DNA of 64,000 bases from Methylococcaceae bacterium. Lineage in GTDB: Bacteria; Pseudomonadota; Gammaproteobacteria; Methylococcales; Methylomonadaceae. The first letter of the stretch is position 1, and each line of letters starts with the position of its first letter. Shown here in pieces: positions 34,915 to 44,662 of this stretch. The translations under genes were made by a program, and so were the position numbers. The stretch spans positions 1-64,000 of the forward strand of contig JABFSH010000044.1 in assembly GCA_013140705.1 (NCBI GenBank). Reading direction: 5' to 3'. The notes beneath the pieces were generated by a model. The model was not told the DNA's origin. It made no database searches and worked only from the letters and a program-made list of their open reading frames with translations.

Positions 34915-37362
34915 TCAGTCATGATAAAGCGCGGATTGCAGTTCGTGGACAGCGTTTTCAAAGCTGGCCCGGGAGCCGAATTCCTTGATCAGCTGAACCG
35001 GTGTTCCCATCGTGTTGAATGGGTGGATTTCCAGAATTTTGACGTTGTCGAGTCCGGTGACAATACCTTCATCCTGATATTTGGCAAGCAACGCTTCCAG
35101 CACGGCGCGAGCTTGCAAGCCGTATTTGCTGAAGACATCGCGTTTTTTAACGTTGTTGGCGCGTTCGCGGCGCGTCAGCGGCGGCTGGTCGAAAGCAATG
35201 TGGCAGATCAGGTCAAACGGATCGAGGTCTTTGCCGACTTCTTCCATCAAAGGCTCCAGAAATAGCCCTTCTTCCGACAATTCTTCAATAATGGCTTCCT
35301 TGCGTTCGGTTGATTTCCAACGGCGCAGGAATTTATCAAGACTGGTGAAGTGCCGGCGGATAGCTTTACGGCTATAATCGCGCAGCGATTCCGTCACCAG
35401 TTTGCCGTTTTCGTCGAGATATTCGATCCGTTCGGTCAGCACGCTGACAGCATGGCCTTTGACATAGTACTTGGCGGGCGATTCGTTTGTCCCGGGCGGC
35501 AATGTGATGTCCGGCGGTACGTCCACCACAGTTTCATCGTCGCCGGGATATGCCGGGATGGGGTCTTCATCGCCTGACGGCGGCACAGTATCCGGCGGGA
35601 TAACCGGGTCATTTTCGTCCGGTTCGTAAATTTGTACCGGTTCGCCGTCAAAATCCGGATCGGCAAAATGATTAGTGGCTTTGCGGAAGTCGATCAGCGT
35701 GAAGTAATACTTTTTGGTGTCTTCATGAACGCGGGTGCCGCGCCCGACAATTTGCTTGAATTCGGTCATCGAGCCGATTTCACGATCCAGCACAATCAAG
35801 CGGCAAGTTTGCGCATCGACTCCGGTGGAAAGCAGGCGTGATGTCGTGACGATAACCGGGTATCTGACTTCCGGATCAATAAAGTTGCCGAGCTGATCGG
35901 TTCCGTCTTTATCGTTGCCGGTGATTCGCATGACATAGCGGCCGTTTTGCAGGACGAGATCCTGGTTTTCATTGATAAAAGCCAGGCGCATTCGGGCCGC
36001 ATGTTCGGTATCCACGCAAAAAACGATGGTTTTCTGGAAGCGATCACCACTTTGCTTCAGATAGTCCGACACCCATTTGGCGACGCGTTTAGTGCGTTCG
36101 TCGATGACAAGATTGCGGTCGAAATCCTTTTGATTGTAGTTTCGGTCTTCGATTTCGTGACCGTACCGGTCGGTTTCGCCTCGTTGCGGGCGATAGCCTT
36201 CGACATCGACATTCAAATGCACCTTGATGACTTTGTAAGGCGCGAGGAAGCCGTCACGAATGCCCTGCTTGAGCGTGTAGGTGTAAACCGGCTCGCCGAA
36301 ATAATAAATATTGGACACATATTCGGTTTCCTTCGGCGTGGCGGTCAGGCCAATTTGCGTAGCGGCGGAAAAATATTCGAGGATTTCCCGCCACGCGGAA
36401 TCTTCAGCGGCGCTGCCCCGATGACATTCGTCGATGACGATAAGATCGAAGAAACCGGGTGAAAATTCGCGGAACAGCTTTTGCCGCTCTTCGGGGCCTG
36501 TGATGGCTTGATACAATCCGAGATAGATTTCGTAGGCGGTATCGATTCGGCGGGCCTGATCCATCGCCGTGGTCAAGGTTTCCATACTACCGTCAGCGCG
36601 CTCAATGGTTTTGGCTCCGGTGCTGAGTTTAGCCATCGCCGCACCAAAGGGGCGAAAATCGTTAACCATCGTCTGGTCGATCAACACATTGCGATCCGCC
36701 AGAAACAGAATGCGTTTTTTCTGCCCGGACTTCCAAAGCCGCCAGATAATCTGAAACGCCGTGTAGGTCTTGCCGGTTCCGGTCGCCATGACCAGCAAAA
36801 TGCGGTTCCGGCCTTTGGTGATGGCTTCAACAGCGGCGTTGATGGCGTTGCGCTGGTAGTAGCGCGGTTCCTTACCGCTGCCGTCGTCGTAATAAGGTTG
36901 CAGGACAATTTTTTCCTGTTCGGGCTCCAGCCCCTTCCATAAGCAGTATTGTGTCCACAATCTGGTTGGGCCTGGAAATTCATGCAAGGCAAGAGCGGTT
37001 TCCATTGGTGCACTTTGGCCGGTGCGATCGTGAAACACAAAACCGTCACCGTTGGATGAAAAAACAAAAGGAATATCCAGCGTGATAGCGTAATCCAGCG
37101 CCTGCTGCATGCCGTCGCCCACGGCGTGGTTGTTGTCCTTGGCTTCAATCAGAGCAATGGGAAAGTGCTGGTAATAGAGGACATAATCGGCCCGCTTGGC
37201 CTTACCGCGGGTAACCAGTTTGCCGCGGACGATGATGCGGCCTTTGGTGAAAAAGACTTCGCGACGAATTTGGAGGGCATCATCCCAACCGGCCTGAATC
37301 ACGGCTGGCGTGATGTGCTTGGCGCAGATATCGGATTCACTGAGGGTCTTTATGCTCATCAT
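34915..37362 (-). CDS. hsdR: Type I restriction enzyme endonuclease subunit HsdR
   Basis: An 815-residue motor and nuclease subunit, the length of the shorter EcoEI-type HsdR. The N-terminal nuclease core has Asp59 (RADY) and Glu73-x-Lys75 (IEAK). The translocase has Walker A MATGTGKT near 192-199, DECH near 308 and motif VI QIVGRGTR, followed by a proline/aspartate-rich linker (about 580-620) and an EcoEI R C-terminal domain. With HsdM and HsdS it cleaves unmodified DNA after ATP-driven translocation. The last codons (TATCATGAC TGA) overlap the start of a hairpin-repeat unit with its own ATGACTGAAG. It is the promoter-proximal gene of the locus. Confidence 0.95.
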   Translation of the reverse strand: MMSIKTLSESDICAKHITPAVIQAGWDDALQIRREVFFTKGRIIVRGKLVTRGKAKRADYVLYYQHFPIALIEAKDNNHAVGDGMQQALDYAITLDIPFVFSSNGDGFVFHDRTGQSAPMETALALHEFPGPTRLWTQYCLWKGLEPEQEKIVLQPYYDDGSGKEPRYYQRNAINAAVEAITKGRNRILLVMATGTGKTYTAFQIIWRLWKSGQKKRILFLADRNVLIDQTMVNDFRPFGAAMAKLSTGAKTIERADGSMETLTTAMDQARRIDTAYEIYLGLYQAITGPEERQKLFREFSPGFFDLIVIDECHRGSAAEDSAWREILEYFSAATQIGLTATPKETEYVSNIYYFGEPVYTYTLKQGIRDGFLAPYKVIKVHLNVDVEGYRPQRGETDRYGHEIEDRNYNQKDFDRNLVIDERTKRVAKWVSDYLKQSGDRFQKTIVFCVDTEHAARMRLAFINENQDLVLQNGRYVMRITGNDKDGTDQLGNFIDPEVRYPVIVTTSRLLSTGVDAQTCRLIVLDREIGSMTEFKQIVGRGTRVHEDTKKYYFTLIDFRKATNHFADPDFDGEPVQIYEPDENDPVIPPDTVPPSGDEDPIPAYPGDDETVVDVPPDITLPPGTNESPAKYYVKGHAVSVLTERIEYLDENGKLVTESLRDYSRKAIRRHFTSLDKFLRRWKSTERKEAIIEELSEEGLFLEPLMEEVGKDLDPFDLICHIAFDQPPLTRRERANNVKKRDVFSKYGLQARAVLEALLAKYQDEGIVTGLDNVKILEIHPFNTMGTPVQLIKEFGSRASFENAVHELQSALYHD

Positions 37363-37508
37363 TCCTTTAACGCGGTAAGGTGCATTCCGTCGGGCTTCAA
37401 TAGGTGATAGCCGTTTAGGCCATCTGTTGGTCTTTGATCATTCGGCGCATTACGCTATCGCTAATGCGCCCTACCAAAGCTGGCACTGCAAATTTTATGT
37501 CGGTGGTT

Positions 37509-37640
37509 TCAGGGGTTATTCGGCGACCTTTTAATTCTATCACCCAATTTTTCCAAATCTCTACCAAAGCCGTGCCATGTGTTGCAACCCGTCAACACCA
37601 ATGTAAAACCAATGACTATTATTACAGCTAACTTATTCAT
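37509..37640 (-). CDS. Entericidin-like small lipoprotein
   Basis: A 43-residue peptide with a strong ribosome site (AGGAGT, 6-8 bases before the ATG). A short hydrophobic signal (LAVIIVIGFTLVLTG) ends in a lipobox, Leu-Thr-Gly-Cys19. The remainder, GFGRDLEKLGDRIKR, follows the GxGxDxxxxGxxI pattern of EcnA/EcnB entericidins, small cell-envelope lipoproteins implicated in programmed lysis in E. coli. It lies upstream of hsdR on the same strand but 146 bases apart, so no link to restriction is implied. The bases around it hold no other gene. Confidence 0.75.
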   Translation of the reverse strand: MNKLAVIIVIGFTLVLTGCNTWHGFGRDLEKLGDRIKRSPNNP

Positions 37641-37781
37641 ATATTACTCCTGTTTTTGTTTCTGAAAAATCGCAACCTTACAGTCTCAGAAAAACCGGGC
37701 TGGCGCTAGCAACCCAACATCATTTATCTTCACATGCCGGCATTAACCACGTCTTAACATGGACGTTAAAGATGCGCACCA

Positions 37782-38333
37782 CTACCACATCAAATCATCA
37801 GGCACCTGGAAAGCGGCATAGGGATCATCTTTAGTTTCAGTTGAGGGAAGAGAGTCATTAAGCACGATTACGCTGGCGGCATTGCGCGCTTTAATTTTTT
37901 CTGCGGCTTCAGCCGAAACAACTTCGTATTTCTTGCCCAGTTTCACAATTGCCAGGCGACCGGATGCAATACTGTCGCGCATGGTTTCGGAAACGTAAAG
38001 GGTTTTTATCTTGTTATTGTCGATGAATTTGTAGGGCAGGCCATCATCAACGAGGTCATGGCGATTTTGTTCAATCAGCTGTTTTACTTGTGCGGCAATC
38101 TGCTTTTGCTCTTCCTGCTGTTTCCGTTGCAGGTTAAGTTCGCGATCTCTTTCAATTTTTTCAGCTTGAGCCTTCAATGCCAGTCGTTTGACTTCGTCAT
38201 CCGCCACACTATTATTGCTGCGCTGCTGACGGGCCTGTTTAAGCTTGTCGGAATTAACACTTTTGGCTTGAGCGGATGTCACCAAGCCCGATTTTAATAG
38301 CTGTTCTTGCAAGGATAATTTTTGTTTGCTCAT
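37782..38333 (-). CDS. DUF2058 family protein (YaiL-like)
   Basis: A basic, largely helical protein of 183 residues. It starts MSKQKLSLQEQLLKSGLVTSAQA in the manner of the DUF2058 family. A Lys/Arg/Gln/Glu coiled-coil stretch spans about 25-90, and a C-terminal globular part includes KFIDNNKIKTLYVSETMRDSI and the ending VPDDLMW characteristic of these proteins. E. coli YaiL is annotated as a nucleoprotein or polynucleotide-associated protein, function unclear. The frame opens seven codons upstream, but the ATG at 38333 matches the family start. Confidence 0.85.
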   Translation of the reverse strand: MSKQKLSLQEQLLKSGLVTSAQAKSVNSDKLKQARQQRSNNSVADDEVKRLALKAQAEKIERDRELNLQRKQQEEQKQIAAQVKQLIEQNRHDLVDDGLPYKFIDNNKIKTLYVSETMRDSIASGRLAIVKLGKKYEVVSAEAAEKIKARNAASVIVLNDSLPSTETKDDPYAAFQVPDDLMW

Positions 38334-38575
38334 AGTAACGATTCTGCCTGGCAAAAGAATAGCCTGTATTGTATCGCTAGAAAGCTTGATCTTGGAAATG
38401 GAAGTTAGTGTTGATACAGTCTAACGATTGGAGGTAGTGTTATCGTTAATCTTTCAGAGTAAAACTCTAAACCTGACTTAAAACACTGCTGAACGACCGG
38501 TTGATTGATGAATGCCTGTCTAAATAAATAAAACAGCTATTATTTTAATACTTTGGGTTAATTTTACACTACGCA

Positions 38576-39588
38576 ATGATGACATCCAATTCTGATATAG
38601 AACAAGTATTTTCATGGGCCTTGCAGTTATCAGCTCAACAAGATTACCAAGCGTTATCACATCATTTTTTAGATATCCTGTTAAAAATATCGGGCATTCA
38701 GACTGCTGTTGCCTATGAACTGCATAAACAGGAACACAAGCGCATCGGCAATGCGTGTACGACTCAAGAGCACCTCGTTGTCCGGTTTCCGCTGGATTTC
38801 ACCCGGGAAAGTTCGGAACGTCATAACAATCTGCTGGATCAGGTTGATCTATCGGTTGATATCCATACCAGTGATGTCAATGACAATGGTCATTATGACT
38901 GGGCGGTGCTCTCTGTCAGAGACAGCCACGGACCCGATCGGGCTTGCTTGTTGAGGGTCATTTTTGCAGGGAAGTTGTTAATTTGTTGACCAAGATGCGC
39001 GAATTCTATAGAAACCTTGTGATATTGCATGATTCCAAGGAACGCGATCTTTTAACCCGGCTTCCCAATCGTCAATCGCTGCATGCTCGTTTATTATCGG
39101 TTTGGGAGCATTATTGCCAAAATCCGGTCGCAGACAATGCTCAGGAAAAATGCTCCTGGGTTGCCATATTGGACATCGACCATTTCAAGCGCATCAATGA
39201 TAATTTTGGCCATTTGTATGGTGACGAGGTCTTGCTGATGTTTAGCCAAATCATGAATAAGACCTTTCGGCACAATGATTTTTTATTTCGTTATGGCGGT
39301 GAAGAGTTTGTTGTCATACTGAATCTGGCCACACGATCCGGCGCAGAGATCGCATTCAACCGCTTTCGCAGGGCCATTGCCGAACATAACTTTCCGAAGA
39401 TTGGTAATGTGACTGTCAGTGCCGGCATTACTCATATCAATGGTATGTTTATGCAAACTACACTCCTGGATCATGCGGACAAAGCGCTTTATCACGCCAA
39501 GGAAACGGGCAGGAATAAAGTTGTTCTTTACGAAGACCTGAGTGATGTTGTCCAGGAAAATAATGAAAGCACAATAGAGTTTTTTTAA
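38576..39588 (+). pseudogene. GGDEF diguanylate cyclase split by a frameshift
   Basis: Two overlapping frames together make one GGDEF protein. The first (38576-38989, 137 codons) holds the sensory N terminus; the second (open from 38944 to 39588) carries the signalling helix and GGDEF domain: DLLTRLPNR, DIDHFKRINDNFGH, GGEEF, with the RxxD inhibition site RHND five residues earlier. Adding one base near 38944-38960 joins them as ...RACLLVEGHFCREVVNLL..., 337 residues in all. As written, the gene is a pseudogene unless the base is a sequencing error. The catalytic loop is intact. It is convergent with dinB, 9 bases away. Confidence 0.75.
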
Positions 39589-39597
39589 TCAAACGCG

Positions 39598-40728
39598 TCA
39601 ATTGTCTTTTAAAAAATCAAGGTCAAATGAAACTCCGCTGTTATTGCCGTCTTGAAATAAATCCATTTGCTGAAATCGGTAGGAGACAGCCTGATTTTCA
39701 AAGGTCGATAGCGTGATTCCCAGCAAGCGCACCGCACGCTCGCCGATGTCGGTATTGATTAATAAATTCTCCAATATATCTAACGTGTTTGTTGCACCCA
39801 CCAGATTGCAGGGCAATGTTCGACTGCGGGTTATTTGAACAAAGTCGTGATATTTTATTTTTACTGTTAATGTGCGCGCATTCAGTTGTTTTGCTGAAGC
39901 TTTTTTTAAGGCGTTTTCCAACAAACCTTGCAATTGTTGAAGGATGTCCTGACGAATAGTAATATCTTGTTGAAACGTGGTTTCCACGCCGATTGATTTA
40001 ATGGCTCTATGGCTGTTGACGGGGCGGTTATCAACACCTCTGCAAATAGTGTAATAATGCAAGCCGGATGCGCCGAAATATTCTTGCAAAGTTTCCATGG
40101 ACAGTTTTTTCAGATCACTACCGGTATGAATCCCTAACGCCTGCATTTTGCTGGCCGTCACTTTACCGATTCCGTGGAATTTACAAACAGGTAAGCGTTC
40201 AACAAAATTGGCGCCCTGTTCAGGCGTAATCAGATAAAAGCCATCCGGCTTATCCAGATCTGAAGCAATTTTGGCCAAAAATTTGTTATACGAAACGCCA
40301 GCCGATGCAATCAGTTGGGTTTTTTTCTTTATATCGGCTTTGATGGCCTTGGCGATTAGACTGGCTGAACCTTGGTAATCTGTTGCGCCAGTGACATCCA
40401 GATAAGCCTCATCCATCGATAAGGGTTCAATAAGTTCAGTGTACTCGGCAAAGATTTTCCGAATGATTAAGGAAACTTCTTGATAGGCCTGGAATCGGGG
40501 TTTTACAAAAATAGCCTGGGGACACAAACGGTAAGCGCGAGCAGAAGACATGGCGGAATGAATGCCATATCGGCGCGCCTCATAACTGCAGGTTGCAACC
40601 ACACCGCGAGAATCAGGCATACCGCCAACGATAATGGGTTTATTGCGATACTCGGGAAAATCACGCTGCTCTACTGCCGCAAAAAATGCATCCATATCAA
40701 TATGAATGATTTTGCGGGTAGCGGTCAT
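39598..40728 (-). CDS. dinB: DNA polymerase IV (Y family)
   Basis: A 376-residue translesion polymerase. The catalytic acids are in DMDAFFAAVEQ near the N terminus and SMDEAYLDVT near residue 103. The helix-hairpin-helix motif GIGKVTASKMQALGI and little-finger domain follow. A beta-clamp-binding motif QMDLF lies near the C terminus. It is the last gene of a DUF2333-DUF4389-dinB run, six bases after the DUF4389 stop, so it may be cotranscribed with those membrane-protein genes. No LexA box (CTG-N10-CAG) was recognised directly upstream. Confidence 0.95.
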   Translation of the reverse strand: MTATRKIIHIDMDAFFAAVEQRDFPEYRNKPIIVGGMPDSRGVVATCSYEARRYGIHSAMSSARAYRLCPQAIFVKPRFQAYQEVSLIIRKIFAEYTELIEPLSMDEAYLDVTGATDYQGSASLIAKAIKADIKKKTQLIASAGVSYNKFLAKIASDLDKPDGFYLITPEQGANFVERLPVCKFHGIGKVTASKMQALGIHTGSDLKKLSMETLQEYFGASGLHYYTICRGVDNRPVNSHRAIKSIGVETTFQQDITIRQDILQQLQGLLENALKKASAKQLNARTLTVKIKYHDFVQITRSRTLPCNLVGATNTLDILENLLINTDIGERAVRLLGITLSTFENQAVSYRFQQMDLFQDGNNSGVSFDLDFLKDN

Positions 40729-40734
40729 TCGTAA

Positions 40735-41049
40735 TTATTTTGGCGGCGTCTTCTGTTCAGGCAATTGCAGTTCAGCGGTCAGATTCCATGCAGAAAATGG
40801 AAACGGCAGTACTTCGGTATTGAATGTCAAAAACAGCAGGATATGGTAGGTATAAACGGCAAGGCTGCGACCAAAATTAAGAATATTGATGTTGGCTTTG
40901 CCAGTCAACAGGGTTGATGCCACCTGCAATAAAATAACCGCCCAGATCAGCATTCTGACCAATCCACCGATGGCGGCAAAAATCAGCATGAAGAATATTC
41001 GTTTCCAGGTGCTGAGGTTTTTTAGATTGTAATTGATTTGCTCATCCAT
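40735..41049 (-). CDS. DUF4389 membrane protein
   Basis: A 104-residue inner-membrane protein with two hydrophobic segments (about 17-45, containing FFMLIFAAIGGLVRMLIWAVILL, and about 63-78) and a family-like central LLTGKANINILNFGRSLAVYTYHILLFLTF region. The family is widespread and uncharacterised. It lies 9 bases after the DUF2333 gene and 6 bases before dinB, so the three form a tight cluster. I cannot assign a function. Confidence 0.8.
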   Translation of the reverse strand: MDEQINYNLKNLSTWKRIFFMLIFAAIGGLVRMLIWAVILLQVASTLLTGKANINILNFGRSLAVYTYHILLFLTFNTEVLPFPFSAWNLTAELQLPEQKTPPK

Positions 41050-41058
41050 AGATGTTCA

Positions 41059-42081
41059 TTAACCTCTGTTCATGATGTCACGCAAATCAAGCGCAGCAGC
41101 ATTGGCACGCGCGATGTAATTTGCCATTGTTAGTGAATAGTTGGCGAAAAGCCCATAGCCTCCGCCATTCAAAATCATCGGACTTAGAATGGGCTGCAGT
41201 GCGTTTTCCATGGCCTTGATCATGATATCAACCGTACGCATGGCTCGCTTATCCAACAATATGTCGGCAAAGTCATACTTGATGGCTCTCAGAATATGCA
41301 ACAACGCCCAGGCGGCTCCTCGTGCTTCATAAAATACGTCGTCGATTTCCAGCCAGGTGACTCTCACAACCGGAGTACCCTCTTGTTCGGCTACCTGTCT
41401 TTCAAGCTCGGTTAGACCCGGCCCATAGTTGGATCCTGAACTGTTTGCTGCCAGTCGGGTGGACAGTCCACCCAAGCGCTTGATCACAACTTCCGTATAT
41501 TGCCACAGGTTATCAGCCCGTGAATAAAATTGCGCCTGCTTGACATTACCACCGTATTTCTGAAGACGGGACATATACTTATGAAGTGATTCAACACCTT
41601 TCTGATATTCAGCCTCTGTTGACGGTAATGCCCACGAATCGTTTTCGTAGTAAAAATAGGGTTCTGCTATGGCAAGATCAGGATCTTCTGCCGATTGCGA
41701 CTGATCTCTGGCAAAGTGGTTTCTTAATGCCGAGGTGGCATCCCGTAACATCACGAGTGCGCCATATTCCCAATTGGAAATGTTGTCGAGAAATACTCCC
41801 GGAGGCGCAACGTCATTGGTGATATAACCACCGGATTTATGCAGTAAAACTTCGGCAATATGTGCTAGGGTATTAGTATAGGTATAACCGACCGGAATGT
41901 TGGAGGTATGGGTTTCTTTGGCGCGTTCCAGCGCTTCATCCTGGATATTGAACTGGCCCGGTTCGCTACCCCACCACGCGCCTAAAAGGACTAAAACAGC
42001 CAGTACTATGAGTGTAAAAACACCAAAACCCCACAGTATTCCTTTCGACTTTATATCTTCCGATGTATTGTTTGCTGCCAT
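41059..42081 (-). CDS. DUF2333 family membrane-anchored protein
   Basis: A 340-residue protein anchored by one N-terminal helix (about 15-36, LWGFGVFTLIVLAVLVLLGAWW), with the rest periplasmic or extracytoplasmic. Strongly conserved-looking blocks such as GYTYTNTLAHIAEVLLHKSGGY, DNISNWEYGALVMLRD and VTWLEIDDVFYEARGAAWAL are typical of DUF2333, a proteobacterial family of unknown function. The frame opens 14 codons upstream, but the ATG at 42081 has an AGGAT ribosome site. It is the first gene of the DUF2333-DUF4389-dinB cluster, 118 bases after xerC. Confidence 0.85.
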   Translation of the reverse strand: MAANNTSEDIKSKGILWGFGVFTLIVLAVLVLLGAWWGSEPGQFNIQDEALERAKETHTSNIPVGYTYTNTLAHIAEVLLHKSGGYITNDVAPPGVFLDNISNWEYGALVMLRDATSALRNHFARDQSQSAEDPDLAIAEPYFYYENDSWALPSTEAEYQKGVESLHKYMSRLQKYGGNVKQAQFYSRADNLWQYTEVVIKRLGGLSTRLAANSSGSNYGPGLTELERQVAEQEGTPVVRVTWLEIDDVFYEARGAAWALLHILRAIKYDFADILLDKRAMRTVDIMIKAMENALQPILSPMILNGGGYGLFANYSLTMANYIARANAAALDLRDIMNRG

Positions 42082-42199
42082 TTTCGGTATCCTTTTTAGA
42101 AATGTACCCTCATCAGAATACACATTACTTTTTTATCAAAAATAGCCGACATGTTAGCAGGTTTTTTTGTTAAATGCTTAATGAAACAAACGCTCCGTT

Positions 42200-43102
42200 C
42201 TATTTTTTTTTTGCGCGGGGGTGTGCTTTATCATAAATTTCAGCCAGATGCTGAAAGTCCAGATGCGTGTATATTTGGGTGGTACTAATATTGCTGTGTC
42301 CAAGCAGTTCCTGAACCGCTCTCAAATCCTGGCTGGATTCCAGCAAGTGACTGGCGAAGGAATGTCTTAACATGTGGGGATGAATATGTTCTGCAATACC
42401 TTTTTTCTTGCACCAAGCCGCCAGTCTTAACTCAATACTGCGTTGCCCCAGGCGGCTTCCACGCATTGACACAAATAATGCGGATTCACTGGTGGACGTG
42501 AATTTTAAACGCTGCGCCAACCAGTTATTGATGGCATGGACTGCTTTACTGCCAACCGGAAGTAATCGAGTTTTACCGCCTTTACCTGAACGGACAAGCA
42601 GGGTCTGATCGGGCAAATCAATATCGGCAAAATTCAGTGCATTCAACTCGCTCAGACGCAGTCCGGAAGAATAGAATAATTCAAACATCGCCAAATCACG
42701 GATTTCCAGTGCCGAATCGGTGCCAGCCTCCAACAACCCATTGACTTGATCAACATCCAGTGTTTTTGGCAGTTTTCTGGCTTGTTTGGGAGCCTGAATA
42801 GATTGCGCGGGATTATTATCAACCCACCTGTTTTTTAACAGATAGTTATAAAAACTGCGAATGGCTGACAATTCCCGTTGCAGACTTTTGCTGCCGATTC
42901 CCTGCCTGTGTCGGCTGGCGATGTGGGAACGAATATCGCCCGGCTTAACATCTCGCCAGCTGTTAAGCGCTTTGTCCGAGCAATACTGATTTAAATAACG
43001 CAGATCTCGATAATAATTTTTTATCGTGTGATCAGATGCGCGCTTCTCTACTGTTAACTGGTCAAAAAATTTCGATAGCTGTTGATCAGCATCGGTATCC
43101 AT
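42200..43102 (-). CDS. xerC: Site-specific tyrosine recombinase XerC
   Basis: A 300-residue recombinase that with XerD resolves chromosome dimers at dif. The N-terminal SAM-like DNA-binding domain is followed by the catalytic domain with the full R-K-H-R-H-Y set: SSGLRLSEL (Arg), GKGGKTRLLP (Lys), HMLRHSFASHLL (His and Arg), LGHSNISTTQIYTH (His, nucleophile Tyr). The position after DUF484 and dapF is the classic gammaproteobacterial xerC locus. Start codon overlaps the DUF484 stop by one base. Confidence 0.95.
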   Translation of the reverse strand: MDTDADQQLSKFFDQLTVEKRASDHTIKNYYRDLRYLNQYCSDKALNSWRDVKPGDIRSHIASRHRQGIGSKSLQRELSAIRSFYNYLLKNRWVDNNPAQSIQAPKQARKLPKTLDVDQVNGLLEAGTDSALEIRDLAMFELFYSSGLRLSELNALNFADIDLPDQTLLVRSGKGGKTRLLPVGSKAVHAINNWLAQRLKFTSTSESALFVSMRGSRLGQRSIELRLAAWCKKKGIAEHIHPHMLRHSFASHLLESSQDLRAVQELLGHSNISTTQIYTHLDFQHLAEIYDKAHPRAKKK

Positions 43103-43797
43103 TATTTTTGATGTAACAGGGAGATCAACCGGGTTCCGACAATTTCACTCATCTGCGTTAAAAAAAGATGACCCATGCTGTGATGAAATCTGCCCTCTTG
43201 ATGACTACCAATGGCCAAAATACCTTCCAGTTCCGTAAAATTCATCGGAATGATAGCGCATGACTTTACTTGAAAGGCCGATTTTCCAAATAGGACGGTT
43301 GCCTGCGCCAAGGTCGGGCGGCCACATTTAGGTTTGTTGCTGGACATTTCTTTCATAAAGGGCTCTAAACTTTTACACCCCGGCTCAATGAATAAATTTT
43401 CAATCGTCACATCCGGATTATGCTGAATAACTCGAACTGCCGAAAAGTCCGTTAAAAAAAACTCTGACAGCACCAGTTCAAGATTACTGAGCAGTTCCTC
43501 AAGGGTTGAAGCATCAAGCAAAGCAAGCGCCAGCTTGTGCATGCGTTCAGAAGAGGCATCATTCTCACGGGCAACGTCTATCAATGCCGTCAATTGGGTT
43601 TCCAGTTCCTGGTGCCTGGACCTATAAATTTCAAGTTGTTTTGAAATCAGCGAAACCGCATTGCCACTGGGATGAGGAATGATCATTTGTTCGAGCAAAT
43701 GCAGATGCTCATTAAAAAACTCGGGATGTTGCCGCAGATAGTGTTCAACTTGTAGGGAAGTCAGTTCCGGAGCAAATGCGACTTGTTTTTTGATCAT
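43102..43797 (-). CDS. DUF484 family protein (GAF-like)
   Basis: A 231-residue cytoplasmic protein with a DUF484/GAF-like fold. An N-terminal motif [22 protein letters not shown] precedes a coiled coil (about 55-85) and a sensor-like domain ([26 protein letters not shown]). It always travels with dapF and xerC in gammaproteobacteria but its role is not known. The start overlaps the dapF stop by 4 bases and its stop overlaps the xerC start, so dapF-DUF484-xerC are translationally coupled. Confidence 0.9.
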   Translation of the reverse strand: MIKKQVAFAPELTSLQVEHYLRQHPEFFNEHLHLLEQMIIPHPSGNAVSLISKQLEIYRSRHQELETQLTALIDVARENDASSERMHKLALALLDASTLEELLSNLELVLSEFFLTDFSAVRVIQHNPDVTIENLFIEPGCKSLEPFMKEMSSNKPKCGRPTLAQATVLFGKSAFQVKSCAIIPMNFTELEGILAIGSHQEGRFHHSMGHLFLTQMSEIVGTRLISLLHQK

Positions 43798-44621
43798 AGT
43801 TTTATCATACCTTCAAAAACGGAAATGGCCGGGCCTGTCATAAAAACAGGTGTCCCACGACCCGACCAGCTAATCTTCAGTTCACCGCCGGGCAATTCAA
43901 CACAAACCTGCTCATCAAGCAAATTTTGTTCGATGCCAATCACTACGGCAGCACAGGCTCCACTACCACAAGCCAGTGTTTCCGCAGCACCGCGTTCAAA
44001 AACCCGAAGTTTGACATGCTTACGGTCGATCACCTGCATAAAGCCAATATTCGCGCGTTCCGGAAAAAGAGGATGGCTTTCCAAAACGCGTCCTAATTCT
44101 AGCACCGGTGCCTGATGAATATCAGTAACTTGCAAGACGGCATGTGGATTTCCCATCGAGACAGCGCCAAATGTTTGCTCTTTGGCGTCGACGGTAATTA
44201 CATAATTGATCGCTTCCCGTGCGGCGAGTACAGGAATTTCAGGTGGCGAATGCCTAGGTATCCCCATATTGACGGTGATTTGCTCATCGTCGGCAAAAAT
44301 CAACAGCAGCTGACCTGAATCGGTATCGACACGGATTTCATTTTTATCAGACAAGCCTTTGTCGCGCACAAAACGGGCGAAGCAGCGCGCTCCATTGCCA
44401 CATTGTGCAACCTCCCCGCCATCCGCATTAAAAATGCGGTATTTGAAATCAGCGTTAGAGTTGACCGGCTTTTCGACCAGAAGTAATTGGTCGAAACCAA
44501 TGCCGAAGTGACGATCTGATAAATTTTTAATTTGCTGAGTGGTTAACTCAATAGGTTGATTGATCGCGTCAACGACAACAAAGTCATTGCCAAGCCCGTG
44601 CATTTTTGTGAAATTGATCAT
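43794..44621 (-). CDS. dapF: Diaminopimelate epimerase
   Basis: A 275-residue PLP-independent racemase converting LL-DAP to meso-DAP for lysine and peptidoglycan. The two catalytic cysteines are in the family motifs [10 protein letters not shown] (near 71-80) and [11 protein letters not shown] (near 216). The start [18 protein letters not shown] is canonical. It lies 41 bases after lysA and overlaps DUF484, completing the lptM-lysA-dapF-DUF484-xerC order. Confidence 0.95.
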   Translation of the reverse strand: MINFTKMHGLGNDFVVVDAINQPIELTTQQIKNLSDRHFGIGFDQLLLVEKPVNSNADFKYRIFNADGGEVAQCGNGARCFARFVRDKGLSDKNEIRVDTDSGQLLLIFADDEQITVNMGIPRHSPPEIPVLAAREAINYVITVDAKEQTFGAVSMGNPHAVLQVTDIHQAPVLELGRVLESHPLFPERANIGFMQVIDRKHVKLRVFERGAAETLACGSGACAAVVIGIEQNLLDEQVCVELPGGELKISWSGRGTPVFMTGPAISVFEGMIKL

Positions 44622-44662
44622 TTATTCATTATTGGGTTTAGTAGCAGCCAGGCTTAAGACTT

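Noticed and set aside
34085-34915. Regularly spaced repeats resembling a CRISPR array
   Set aside because: The units are long inverted repeats (26-base arms) with related loops, unevenly spaced and without unique spacers; no cas genes are nearby.
34915-37362. HsdR as a truncated gene because it is shorter than the E. coli K-12 subunit
   Set aside because: 815 residues with nuclease, translocase and C-terminal domains is normal for EcoEI-type HsdR.
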